Source: Angiostrongylus vasorum (taxonomy: Eukaryota; Nematoda; Chromadorea; Rhabditida; Metastrongylidae). Taken from it: DNA of 64,000 nt. Below, one piece after another: positions 10,690-22,400 of this stretch. Every line of letters begins with the position of its first letter. Position 1 is the stretch's first letter. The notes beneath the pieces are model-generated. The model was not told where the DNA came from, made no database searches, and saw only the letters and a program-made list of their open reading frames with translations. The stretch lies in contig JADANN010000120.1 of NCBI GenBank assembly GCA_018806985.1, positions 930,001 through 994,000 of the forward strand, written 5' to 3'. The translations under genes and the position numbers were made by a program.

Positions 10690-12002
10690 TCTTAAGCAGG
10701 GGTTTTATAGCTGCACTTACTTCATTTGAAATGAAGGGCAGGATAAGGTCCCGTTTATGCCGAAATAGGAAGTCGGTCGTGGGAGTCAATGTACATTGTT
10801 TATTATGTCGTAAATGGGAACTGAATGAGACTAAACGTAGCTTGAGTGTTGATCAACGTAGTAAACTTTACAATGCATTTATTTTAACATGATATGTAAA
10901 TGGCACTTTATTACAGTTGCGTTGCCAACAAATAAAGAATTAAAGGCAGTGTTTAACTTTCCCTTTAATTTGGGTTTTTATTTACTTTATATTATTCATA
11001 TTTATTTTTTTATTTTGTTTTATTTTATTTTACTTTGTTTATTTTTTACTTTTTTGCATACTGTTTTCTTTTCATAGCAGGGTGTTACGTGAAATACAAC
11101 GACAATGTTGCTGAGATAATTGTAGAACTCCGAACCCCAGGGAAAAAAATTTAATGTACAATTCTACGAAATCCATAAGCCCTTCAGTGGTACATTCATT
11201 AACATGTGAACACTCGGAAATGGTAGTCGCGGGTTCGAAGCTGGCCTGAGGTTCCGGATTTTGTAAATATCTTAGCATCAATGTCTTAACACAATGTGAT
11301 ATATTAATATCAATATCTTAGCTTTATACTAAGCACATGTCAGCTCAATCAGACAGAAAATTATCTCAGCTTCATTGTGGTTGTATTTCACATAATTACA
11401 AGGCTGTTCTTCAAACAACGGAAAAACCTTAGAAAATTGGCCAAAACTTCCGTTACTGTGCTCGCTTTAGATAAACGACGACAATTTTTCTATGACTGGA
11501 ACGTTTGCGGATTTAAACAAACTGTAAAGTTCGCAAAATTTTTTCAAACCGAACCACTTATAGTTTCCGAGAAATCTATGAAAAAAGTGCATGGAAGAAA
11601 TTGTATTGAAGAAGTGTTTGATTGGAATTCCATTAGACATACCATCATATGTGGTTATGAGTGGATTTCCACTCGTAGATGGAAGTGTGGTGAAGGTGCA
11701 TGGCAGTGAATGCGAATTAGAACCAGCCCATTTTCTTCGCTGTCATTTGTTTAAGTGCACAGGTTTTTTTTGTCGTATTTTCAGTATCCAGTCTATAACA
11801 TATCTAACAGAGAAAAGATGGCAGTTTACACGAAAAATTTTTGTTTCGGAGAAACTCGCGTTCGTCTGATTTGAACTCGTGAACAATCGAGAAGAGTCGT
11901 ATAGGGGACTGTAATATAACAGCATACTCGCCAGCTAAACCTACTGGCTCGTAAAACAACAGTGCGTTAACAATATGTTCCTCCATAAAAAGTAGAAAGA
12001 CG
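10690..12002. other. Unassigned stretch with a family C remnant
   Basis: A degenerate family C repeat lies at about 11080-11290 (GTGAAATACAACGACAATGT, and GTTCCGGATTTTGTAAATAT at its right end). It is preceded by a T-rich tract at 10970-11060. The open frames at 10889-11077 and 11377-11869 have no recognisable domain. Confidence 0.4.
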
Positions 12003-12250
12003 AAGCTTTAGACACTGGTCAATCCCCTAAGGAATGCGCCATACATTTGATTCATGGAGCATCGTTAGGGTGATTGAGTGGTCTGTTCTACAGAATAACT
12101 TGCGCGGCCTACCGATATAACGAGTCAATGCTGCTGTCTCCCAGATACGTCCGTTAGGAAACTGTTGTTCCCAGAGGGATCAAACGCTTGACGAGACACG
12201 GTGCAGGATCGATCCAAAGACTACGTGTCTATTGCAGGGCACCTTAACAA
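12003..12250 (-). repeat. tRNA-derived SINE, subfamily A1 (degenerate)
   Basis: Reading the minus strand gives a tRNA-like head with GGATCGATCC as B box, the shared body, and a tail. The plus strand shows GGTCAATCCCCTAAGGAATG, matching the tail end at 31660 and 62260. It is more diverged than those copies. Confidence 0.65.
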
Positions 12251-12479
12251 ATGAACTAAAGGTGCTTCTTTATTTATTTGTGTTTTCATCTGGGATGTCC
12301 TGCTTCCGACAACGACTCTTATAAGATTTTACTTATGATAGAAAACACGTACTCAAATAAACTTTACAATTTGCAATTTTAAATATTATTTACAGTCTCT
12401 ATAACTAATAACTACTATGATTTATACACACCAACTACTTTTCAGAATCGGTAAAATCACTTCGCATGCTTTACAATTT

Positions 12480-12761
12480 TCACTTCTTGTGGGCATTATT
12501 GTAACAATCTGAACAAACATCTGTTGCATTTGCCACATCTAGTGTAGACTTGTTTGGAAGCATACCAGCTGCTTGGAGCTTTTCTTTCTGAAACATAGTT
12601 AGCTAAGAATGTAGTTTAAATGTTCTATGCTACCACATCAAGTATGAATAAACCTCAATCTTGAACTCATTTATTGAGTTTCCAAGGCTATTTTCACTAA
12701 CGACCTCCTTGGGTTCACTAGGGACCTCTGAGTAACTAAATCGAGAAAGAACCGTAAGTAT
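12480..12761 (-). CDS. Unknown protein, two C-terminal exons
   Basis: Two consecutive 108-nt frames are joined in phase 0: 12761-12654 and 12587-12480 (stop TGA at 12482-12480). Splice signals are good: acceptor TTTGTAG before 12761, donor GAG|GTTTATTC after 12654, acceptor TTTCAG before 12587. The encoded C-terminus is acidic and polar (SEVPSEPKEVVSENSLGNS), then KEKLQAAGMLPNKSTLDVAN and a final CSDCYNNAHKK with a CxxC pair. I do not recognise the family. Upstream exons were not found in the 750 bases before it, and RTE debris starts soon after. This may be the tail of a real gene whose 5' exons are far away, or a decayed one. The coding look and splice sites are seen; the gene assignment is inferred. 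Confidence 0.4.
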
Positions 12762-13530
12762 CTACAAACCATAGGAAGAAAACAAGTATGTGCTAAAAAC
12801 AAGAAAGATTAAAAAAATCCTTTCCATTCGCTAGTTTCGCTGAAATGAGGAGAACAGCGCCATATGTTTGTTTGCACACACCGGGAATTTTCCTTCATAG
12901 TTGCTCTCAACAACTTATGGTGTTGAGGTGGCAGAAACTGGTCGTGTTATGTGTTGTCTGTGGAAACCATTGTACTAAGCATTTGTTGTAGTTCTATTTC
13001 ACAACCATTATTCCCTCTTCCTCTAGACGCAGTTCATCATTATCTGTCTACAAGTATGTTCTTTGGTAAAGCAACTGTTGCACAAACTCCATCACAAACC
13101 TTGCAACGATATCTCTCCACTATTTTGCATGCGTAGCTGCTCTAGAGTACGACTTGCCTTGATTCCATATTTGCCCCTCTTAGGAATATGCTGTCTAGAT
13201 ATGACCCCTCCATTTAATGGCACTAAGGCAAAACCTTGTCGGACCTGTACATTCTATGCCAAATCCTATTGAAAAATTCGCCGAATGGTTTGGTTTTGTA
13301 CAACTTTTCTTGTTTATTACAGCGTTTATCATAGGGAAAATAGAAAAGACCCAACAGATTGAAAAAATCTGGTTGTTCTCACACCTTAAAAACAAAGAGT
13401 ATGGAATAATAGAGCTGATTAGAATTTCAATAGTCTTGCAACAGTGAAAGCCTATGAATTCATTCCGTAGGCACAAAGCGATTGATCGTTCTCACCCAAG
13501 ATTCTTAATAACGGTCACGAACCACTTATA
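12762..13530. other. Unassigned stretch
   Basis: No recognisable gene or repeat. The open frames at 13195-13476 (minus) and 13217-13447 (plus) overlap and show no domain. Confidence 0.35.
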
Positions 13531-13534
13531 AAAA

Positions 13535-16500
13535 TGTTTGGTTCTCGTGTGCCACATACTGTGCGTTCCCGTCTGCGACATCAGGGCGGTGAGACTAGTC
13601 AGAGGCCGTCAAATCTCTGGTTGCGCAGGACGTGCATGCAAACTGACAAAATGAGCACGCCCATGACACGCCATGGAGACTGCTTCTTGCTGTGCCCCGT
13701 TAACAACAGAACAGTTCCTTCAGACGGAGACTTTTACGCTGTTCTTGAGGCTCTAATCGCATCAAAATCCATGTGATTGCCCCGCAAAAGACGAAAAGGA
13801 AGAAGACGGAAATACGTTAATTAAATGACGGTAACCTTGTAAATCGTGGTGGGAATATTCCACCACGAAATGTCGGAGGTGTTGGCTTTGTCGTACACTA
13901 CTCTTTTTCCCATCTAGCCATCTCATATTAAATACTATCATCGCGCTTGATTATTCTCCTTCTCCACCTTGCGCGTCAAAAGAAAGTCAGTCACTCACAT
14001 CAGCTGTTACTCATCAAATTGTAGCTGAACAGAGCGAACTGGACGCGTCTTGCCAGATACTTCAATGCCAGATAACGAATAGCCAACGAAAAATGAATAC
14101 AGGATAGGAAAATTCGGTTTAGGAGAAAGAGATGGGAATTGGAACCGTCTCGTTGGACTCATTCCCGCAGGATATCTCTTTCGTGGAAATTTGTTTTTCG
14201 AGAATCGAGAAAATCGCCGATGCGCATGGCAGTCTGCCTCCTAACGGCACATTTCATGCGGAAATCGATCATATTCTTACGAGAAGAAAATGGTGCCTCT
14301 TTTGATACCTCAGCTGTACCAGGATTCCGTGCTGTATCCGAGCACGACCTTCTTCATGCTAAAAACCCGATTTAGTCGTAACCTAGAGGAAAACTCTTAT
14401 TACAGTAAAACAAAAACAAGACAAATTTATGAGACCAGTATACGCTTAACCAAATCCACTCACAAGATTGGCAGACAACGGAAGACCCAACCTAGGAATA
14501 CGAACTGCATGTCGGACGACATAAAACTTGTGATGGCTCACCTCAATTACTCAAACAAGAAGTTCAGACAGCATCTTCGTTACTAAGGAGCTACGAAAGA
14601 AGAAGAATGAAGCATGATCCTACTGCACCTACACATCTAATATGCCTCATAATAAATGCCAGCCTTAGAAGAAGTTTGTACGTGGATTCATATCGGTACA
14701 AACCGAAAAAAGTTATCAGGAGCAGCTCAAAAACGACTCCCTCTGAAGAGTTTCCGCCGGCATCCTTGCGACAATTATGTTCCGTTATCCACAACAATGA
14801 ATAAAGATGGAAGATGGAACTATCATTACAGCCCACCAAGATATGGAACTAATAACGGAAAAAGTTCTGTAGCAATCTGTTCGGCTCTCCAACTACCTTC
14901 TGAAGTTCGCATTGCGATAGAAAGCATTAGTAGAGGCATGGCTCCAGAACTCGGTAATAACACCGCCAGTTCCCCTTAAAGATGGCCGCTACAAATTACA
15001 TGTATTTCTCGCAACCTGCATTACATCTTGCAATTAGAAAATGAAAAACGCTGACCAATAGAGGACCTTCCATGGGTTCGTCCTACCAAAGAAAAGTGAC
15101 CGAAGAATCTTCACAACTACCACCCATTGTGCTTGTTAAGTGTACTCTACCATCTGTTCACGAGGAATATCCTTCTGCGCATATCGAAGACCTTGGATAA
15201 GGCACAACCAGTTTAGCAAGCAGGATTCCAATAGGGATTCTGCTGTATAAACCACATCCAAACCATACTGTTGCCACAGAATTCTGTCGGGATCACCATC
15301 TGCTCTTCGTCGCAACATTCATCAACTACGAGAAATCGCTTGACGGAGTCGATACCAATGCAATCCTATCAGCGCTCGTCGATCAAAGAGTGGACCTGTT
15401 TTATACATGGACATTAGATAACTTTCATCAGGACTGGAGAACAAATATACAGCTTTTCATCAACCAATCACCATACCCATGGCAAAAGGGGTCCGAAAAT
15501 GTGACACAATACCGCCAAAACTGTTTACTGGCGCCATGCAGTGGATAATGAAGTCACTCTTTTGGAATGAAGAAAGCATAAGTATTGATGGAAAATTCCT
15601 ATCAAATCATTTTTTTAAGGATGACATTGTTATCTTTCCAAAGAATACCAGTGAAGCAGAGACGGGTCTCAACGAACGCAACGAAGTTGGAAAAAAAGAT
15701 TGGACTGCGCATAAATAGGAAGAAGATCTAATTCACGAAGAACACACTGTGCGAAGGTAAACAAATCGAACTGGTTGGTTTGCTCATTACAGAAGCTACG
15801 TTGTATGTGCACCTTGGACACTCTACTTCATGGAAAACAACATGAGAGAACAATTACACAGAAAAAGGAGAGCAGCATGGGTCCCGTCCCAACTTCTCGG
15901 GAAAGCCACCGACCAACTAGCGCATCCAAAACTGCGCGCTCATATTTTCAATTCAGCATTCGTCCAGCTCTCTGTTATACAGCAACGCTGTCGATTAATA
16001 CTTTGATCACGTCAAGGAAATTAGTGCTTTGCCGATAGAGTCTTTGAGCGGTGTGTTCCGAAATTTATTCGGCACTCACAACGTTCAGCCAGAAGGAGCG
16101 GTTCAGATCTTCGTAAGCTGTCCCATCTTCAGGATCCAGGAGAATATACATCGACAGCGATACAAATGCACCACTCACATAATAAGAACTACAGGTAACA
16201 GAATGAGGAAAAAACAGTGTAGTGGACTCCAACAGAATGCAAGCGTCCTCTACCAAGACCACCTAAACGATTAGTGGACGTGTTTGTGGACAACGTCAAC
16301 CATAAGCATTCGAGTAAGGAACCGATTTTCGGAGTTCGGAATGGGCCTCGTGGATGTCACCATGTTCCAAGCAGACGACCACCATGGATGCGATTGCACG
16401 AGAGAGAAACTAATGCAAACTATATTGAGGGTTGCACCATCAGTGAAGACGTGCCATCCAAGTATTCCAGAAAGTTTAAGTTCTGTGCATCCAAAAATAG

Positions 16501-16560
16501 ATATTTCGTCCATCGGGACAAGATGCTATGCACACGATAACGGCTCGTCGAATGTCGCTG
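13535..16560 (+). mobile_element. Decayed RTE-type LINE (endonuclease and reverse transcriptase)
   Basis: Frame-broken remains of one RTE element run left to right. At about 14220-14400 is the endonuclease C-terminal region (NGTFHAEIDHIL, then SEHDLLHAK). At 14650-14980 is the linker and start of the RT (PSEVRIAIESISRGMAPE). At 15310-15715 is the RT palm (DGVDTNAILSALVDQ, GVRKCDTIPPKLF, and FKDDIVIF where FADDIVLF is usual). At 16030-16540 is the C-terminal region (GSDLRKLSHLQDPGEYTS, then RPLPRPPKRLVDVF). Many stops and frameshifts separate the pieces, and the catalytic FADD motif is altered to FKDD. The element is dead. The first piece (13535-13775) is assigned with less certainty. Confidence 0.88.
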
Positions 16561-16599
16561 CCCACTTGTTTGTTTTTTGCCAAAATTTTGGATTCCAAT

Positions 16600-18300
16600 A
16601 GTCTAAAAAAAATTCATTTTTAAATAAAAACAGATGAAAATGGCAAGTCAGAAGGTTACATATAACCTTAGCAATAGCACAAAACCTTTTCTGGAAGTTA
16701 GTCCAACAATTAATTCCTCATCTACTGCGGTTGTCGGAAAAATATCGGACCCTACCGTAGAACTACTATCAAGATGAACACTGGGCCCACCCGCTGTAAT
16801 TTTCGTCCTATAACTGGGTTTTCCTATGTGTTCTGACGAAAATTTCCGCGCTCCTCATATTATACGTATCCTTTATGCTCTGATAGGTATTACTGGTATC
16901 CATATACTTATAAATATTTATTTATATTCGTTATTTGTACATCTACACACTTACATACTATCACTTAAACTTATATATTTATAAATATTTATGATATTGC
17001 ACGTTTTAAAGCAACAACCAGTGACTGTGTGTTACAAAACAACATTCGTCCACCTTACGATTCTCTAAATAAGTCAGTACACAATGAAGACCACACTCTT
17101 CACGAAGTAGCGTCGTTCTCAAATTTTTCACAGGCGGTTTCACAAGAGATACGAAATGATTTGATATTTTGTATATCCGCTCATTCCATACGGCCATCGT
17201 CATCCAACCTAATGAATATAAATGAAACAATAACCAATTCCTTGCAAAAAATTGAACGCTGTATGCTCGATAAAGTGTTGTTGGTGATCTGCTGATAACT
17301 TCTGATGATTTTTTTGATAACCAAAGTACTTCAGCGGTCGAAAACTTAATAGACTTACAAAGAGACTTAAGACTAGAACTACATGTCTGCTAACTACTTT
17401 AATATGACAGCTATTAATATGTCTCAATTTATAATGTGCACTATCACATGGGATAAGCCAGCGAAGAACCTACCGAGAGGGACAAATAAGGAAAAAAGAA
17501 CATGGTTGCGCTGATCGATGAAAAACGATACCTCTGAAACATGATATATGACTTTACTCATTTTGACTAGACGAGACTCTAGATTTACATGAAACATATC
17601 TAACCCTGGATATAAAAGCCTGCAGCAAGTGCAGTTTCTATAACATTTTGTCGACTATAAAATTATACGTGATAGACTCAAAACGTAAAGCATTCTGATG
17701 GCAGCTGTCCAGTAAGGATTAGGTCCACTTTATTCACAAGCTATGGCACAAATAAAGAAAATGAAAAATTGTCTAGTTCGTGAAGAGCCGCTGGTAAATG
17801 CTGCGTATTAAATGCGTTCTAGAAGACCAGGCTATCCGAATACAAAATTATGTTCGTTGAACTTAAAGAAGGTGGCGCCACAAAAAAAAACCAGATGCAG
17901 ACTTTCGATCTCCTTCATAAAACTGATAGCCATCCCGGTACTCTTCCATGCCTCTCAGACATGAAGCGGTCACCTAGATTCTGCACATTTTTCACACAAA
18001 ACCTGCTCAGTGCTACAATATAAGCTGTCTACGATAGTACCACTACCAACTCACCTAACAATATGGATAACCCTTAGTCCATCAACAAATAACACACCTT
18101 TGTGATTCAGCGAATTACAAATCGAATGTTTGACACAGATTGACCACCTGATGAGATTTGATGGCGTAGATATGTAACGAACTAGATTACAAGATACCAT
18201 CGACTTCGATAGAGATCACCTAAAAGATGCGCAGGATCGTTCTTGAATAGTGTTAAGTGGCTGTACTAAGCGTTGGAAAGATTATATTAAGCACAACGAA
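16600..18300. other. Unassigned AT-rich stretch
   Basis: No confident gene. A string near 17945-17970 (CTCTTCCATGCCTCTCAGAC) could be another highly eroded RTE fragment, but the evidence is too weak to name it. The open frames at 17006-17427 have no domain. Confidence 0.35.
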
Positions 18301-18304
18301 ATAA

Positions 18305-18620
18305 CGAAAGGGCAGCTCAGCGGTTACTAACGCAGTCTATCAGGTAGCAAGGTAATGGTTCGACCACCTCAATGGTTTCCTCCAGTTCACATGAGGACGT
18401 CCTAGCTCGAGAACTATCTCCAAAATTTGAAGGAGAATCTATCCGATGAGCATTCTACGATGGCCATAAAGAAGACGAAGTTTTTAAGCAGCAGGTGAAG
18501 CAAGAAGCGAAATGTTGAAACACCTTTGTAGACGACAAATGGAAGGAAAACGAATCGAATTCAAGAAGTGCTGGAATCCATACTGTAGATGTGAAATGCG
18601 TCACGTGAAATAAAAACAAG
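18305..18620 (+). repeat. tRNA-derived SINE, family B
   Basis: Head with A-box-like GGCAGCTCAGCGGTTACTAA and B-box-like TGGTTCGACCACC. After a unique body comes AACGAATCGAATTCAAGAAG and CCATACTGTAGATGTGAAAT, ending in an A-rich tail (AAATAAAAACAAG). The same order of blocks occurs at 24900-25100. Confidence 0.75.
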
Positions 18621-19456
18621 AAAAAAGCAAACAAAGTTACAGATGACATGACCTCACAGCCGCCTAACGTGAGCACAACACCAATTTCACCGAGAGCGAT
18701 CGAAAGAGAGTGGAATACACTTCGTCCTGAGAATAAATGCTCTTCTTGCAAATGATTCAAGATCAATAAATACTCTTTTCTCGCCCATCATTTTTAAAAA
18801 AAAAGAGTGACCCTTTTTAACAATGTAGATAGCATAGTACAAGTCCATCACTTCTGAACACGTGTTTCACAGTGTACATGCTATATCCCAGAATAACTAG
18901 AACAACAAGGACTTCATTCTTTATAGTAGTATCACGATTACTAAATTCCTGCTACTTAATTCACGATAATAGCAGTTATTTCTTCCTACCATATGATTAT
19001 TTATTTTCATCACATCATGACCTTTCGAAACGATTAGCAAATGTGGAAAGGAGAGGTAGTGCCGTTTCCATTTGATATATACATTGCGAAGCAAAACACT
19101 GCAAAATCAGAGGGGGAAAGAACAAACAGCGTGGCAAAAACAATACTACAAAGACCACATTATGCTGCAGTAGTCTCATGGAATACAGAAAATCTTCATG
19201 ATTTTACCCAGTTTATTATACAAGTTGAGCACACATGCTCACCATAAAGCGAACATAAAACGGTTAAAATAAATCCGTATCAAATTATGCTACTGTTACT
19301 CGAACAGCTAAACACACTAAGAATTCAAGAAACAAAACGACCGGTTAGGATCAAGTCACTTCATGAATTAGTCATAACCAAGAATAGAGTAAAGTTAAAC
19401 CAGTGTTAGTTATCACAACGTTCGCTTCGCCAGTACACTGTCTCAGCATTGAACAG
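18621..19456. other. Intergenic, downstream of the TMEM87-like gene
   Basis: No recognisable gene or repeat. The 3' untranslated region of the TMEM87-like gene is expected at its right end. Confidence 0.4.
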
Positions 19457-22400
19457 CTACAACATCTTACTGATTTCCAACTCACGAGCTTCTTTGTCTT
19501 CATCTTCGTCCACAATCAAATGTTCAGCGAACGAAGACGGAATGTGGTCATCAATCCATCGCAAATCATCCTTTAAGAAATCTTTCAATGTTTATAAAAT
19601 ATTGTAGCCCACAACGAGTTTATTTACTTGACTGGCCAATCCACATAAAAAAAATCATGACGACCCTAACACAATTTCCAAATGAATGATAATTTGCTGG
19701 TCGAGCAAGATTTTCCTTCCTTGTAGTCTCGAGGTAGCCTTGCTGATGCTTTACTAGGCTGTCAACACAACAAGAAGATCCTTATGGAATTGAAGGAAGG
19801 TTGGCCACATTGCGACTAGATTATACCAATATAGCACTGATTCCTGGCATGGTTTCTCCATTAACAGTGCTTCTGGAAAGGAATGTCGAACCTATTTCTA
19901 GTTAGGGAGATCCTGCTGGAGAGGAACCCTCTTTGCATACCGCATTTCGAAACAAAAAAAAACCTCAGGCACGATGAGGTTGCAAGGCATTTGAAGTTTC
20001 GGATTTTTTGAATAATCGACACATTAGAGATATGAAACATAAGATTGTATCTGTATACGAAATCCATGTTACCGTAGGTTAACAAAAAGCTTGTGGATGG
20101 AAAAAAAACCCAGACCCACCACTTTTCATATACTTTACAGAATGTGGTAATGTTATAATAAAATGTGCTTATCATCAGTGTGCTTATGCTTACTGTTTGA
20201 AATTCCTTTCAGCAGTATTCGTATTAACGAAAGCGAATGCGGCCAAGAGACAAAACCTTTTTCGGTTTTAAAAAAGTAAAGCGTACCAACCTTCTTACAC
20301 AAAAATGACTGTAAACACGACTAAATCTAACCTGCAGCCTATGATCTTCACGCTCTTTTTCTTTCTGGCGGCGAATATCAGCAGCATTTCCAGACTCACG
20401 CTGTTTGAGCAGTTCAAAACCAGGAGCGGAGAAAGCGTTGAAAATTTCATCTATGAAAAAAAATTTCCAAGATTTTTTACTTTAGCTCGTTTCATGTTGC
20501 TGCTCACAATCTACATTTCTAATGAAAACATGTGTTTGGATGGATTCAACAAAAAAAAAGAAGCCAAAAAAATGAATACCACAAATAAACTCGCCAACCT
20601 TGATCATTCTCATCTTCGCTGTCGTCCAGAAGGGGAGTGAATGCGTAACGCTGATTATTAACAGATGGACGCCACAAGATTACAATCACAACAAGAATGA
20701 AGCAGAAAAGAACGTGCCAAAATGCGGTGTCCACCCACCTAAACGTAGAACTTAATATGCGCATGGAACATCAGAGACCTAAGATGTGAATACCTCCTTT
20801 TAAATAATTTCAAAAAATGACTGCTAACAATAATGTCAACTGTTCACTGAAATACAGAGAATATGATTGGAAAGTGCCTCACTATTTGTAAATGCAAAAT
20901 TCAACAACGAACTCCAAAGCGTTGTTTCGTTCTTGAACGAGTAGAAAAAACTTGTGCTCACATACTTAAAAACAAAAAGACGAAATCGGATAATATGTAC
21001 GATACAGAATGCGATGTGATTTCTTCATCTTTCTCAGACATATTACAGGGAGCACCAAGCAGAAAAATTTGATTTTGAGATTCATCTTCACATTCACAAA
21101 AAGAGAACAGAGTTCTAATAGCACGATTATAAAAAAGATAAGGGATTATATTTACCAAATAGAGTACCTTAATGTGAGAAATCTAAGATGTTTTGAGAAA
21201 TTTTGAAGTTAAACAACATACAGTTCCTTCCAGTCTTTCAAGCAGGTGGGAAAAATATGGTACACTAGACTCCACACCATAAAAATAACAGATGCGGTAA
21301 CGGCAAAAACAAGTGTGTTCATAAAATGCCGATAAACGGTGAGTTTTACCTGAAATTATAAAATGAACTGCTTTAAACATGAAGCTTTTAAACAAGGACT
21401 TTGCAAGTTAAGTATAAATCCCTAATATGTCTCGTTCCTAACATTAAATTACCTCGTTTCTCCTCAATTTGAGGGTTCGCATTGTTGAACCAAGCGAAGT
21501 GAAGATCCAATAGAAGATGACGATCTCAGTTATGACCAATGGTAAAGCAGCAAACTGCTTCTGTTTTGCTGCTTCGACATGATTCTTCATAGATAAAACA
21601 TTTAAAAAAAGCCTGCACGATAAACTAAGAAGAGATATTCCATTGAAACACATTGGCAACAATGCCGATTTTTTCGAAAATTGTTGGTGATTTCTTGATA
21701 ACTAATACTTGAAGAGTTCAAAAGTACATCGAACAGGCTCTACCCTGTCGCTCCAACGGTATATAAGTTAAATTTGGTTAAGGTTGCAGTTTCCGAAAAA
21801 AAAGATTTCTAAAATTTCTGATGGAAACGTGGTTTTACTTCTACCTCCCAAATACGAGTGTTCAAGAAAAAAGGCAGGGAAAAAATTACGCACTATGTTC
21901 TATCCGCTTAGGTTGTGAAAGTGTTTGGCTGAATAGTTTGTCAATTTGACTGTCCAGGCTCTAGAGAAGGCGAAGCCGTCGAAATGTCAGCTATTGTGAA
22001 TGAATAAATACTGTAATGTCAACCACGTGTTTATTCATCAAGAAAATTGAATTATTGATCAATGCCGAGGAGTAAGTCAGCCTTGGGATTTGCTACAAAA
22101 AGAAAGACTTTGAGACTCAGAAAAAGTTATGTACTCGAAGAAAAATCTAGAGTGTATCCTACTAACTGAGATCTATAAACCTTTACGGCTTCTATGTCAA
22201 CTAATGAAGTTTTTTACGAACTGAGGCATGTAGAAAGTTGTATATGTAAGAGGGTATGTAAAACGTTAAATTACTACCGGGTGCACACATCGATGCGCAA
22301 TATCACGAATGTGTAAGCCAATGTTCTGCATCAGAATCAGACAAAACAACTCACCTTCGACACGCGAGCAAGCCCTTCAATGGCACAAAACACGAAATAC

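Noticed and set aside
21183..21395. 70-residue minus frame [10 protein letters not shown] as an independent protein
   Set aside because: It is an out-of-frame shadow of TMEM87 exon 21349-21222; the correct frame reads [15 protein letters not shown].
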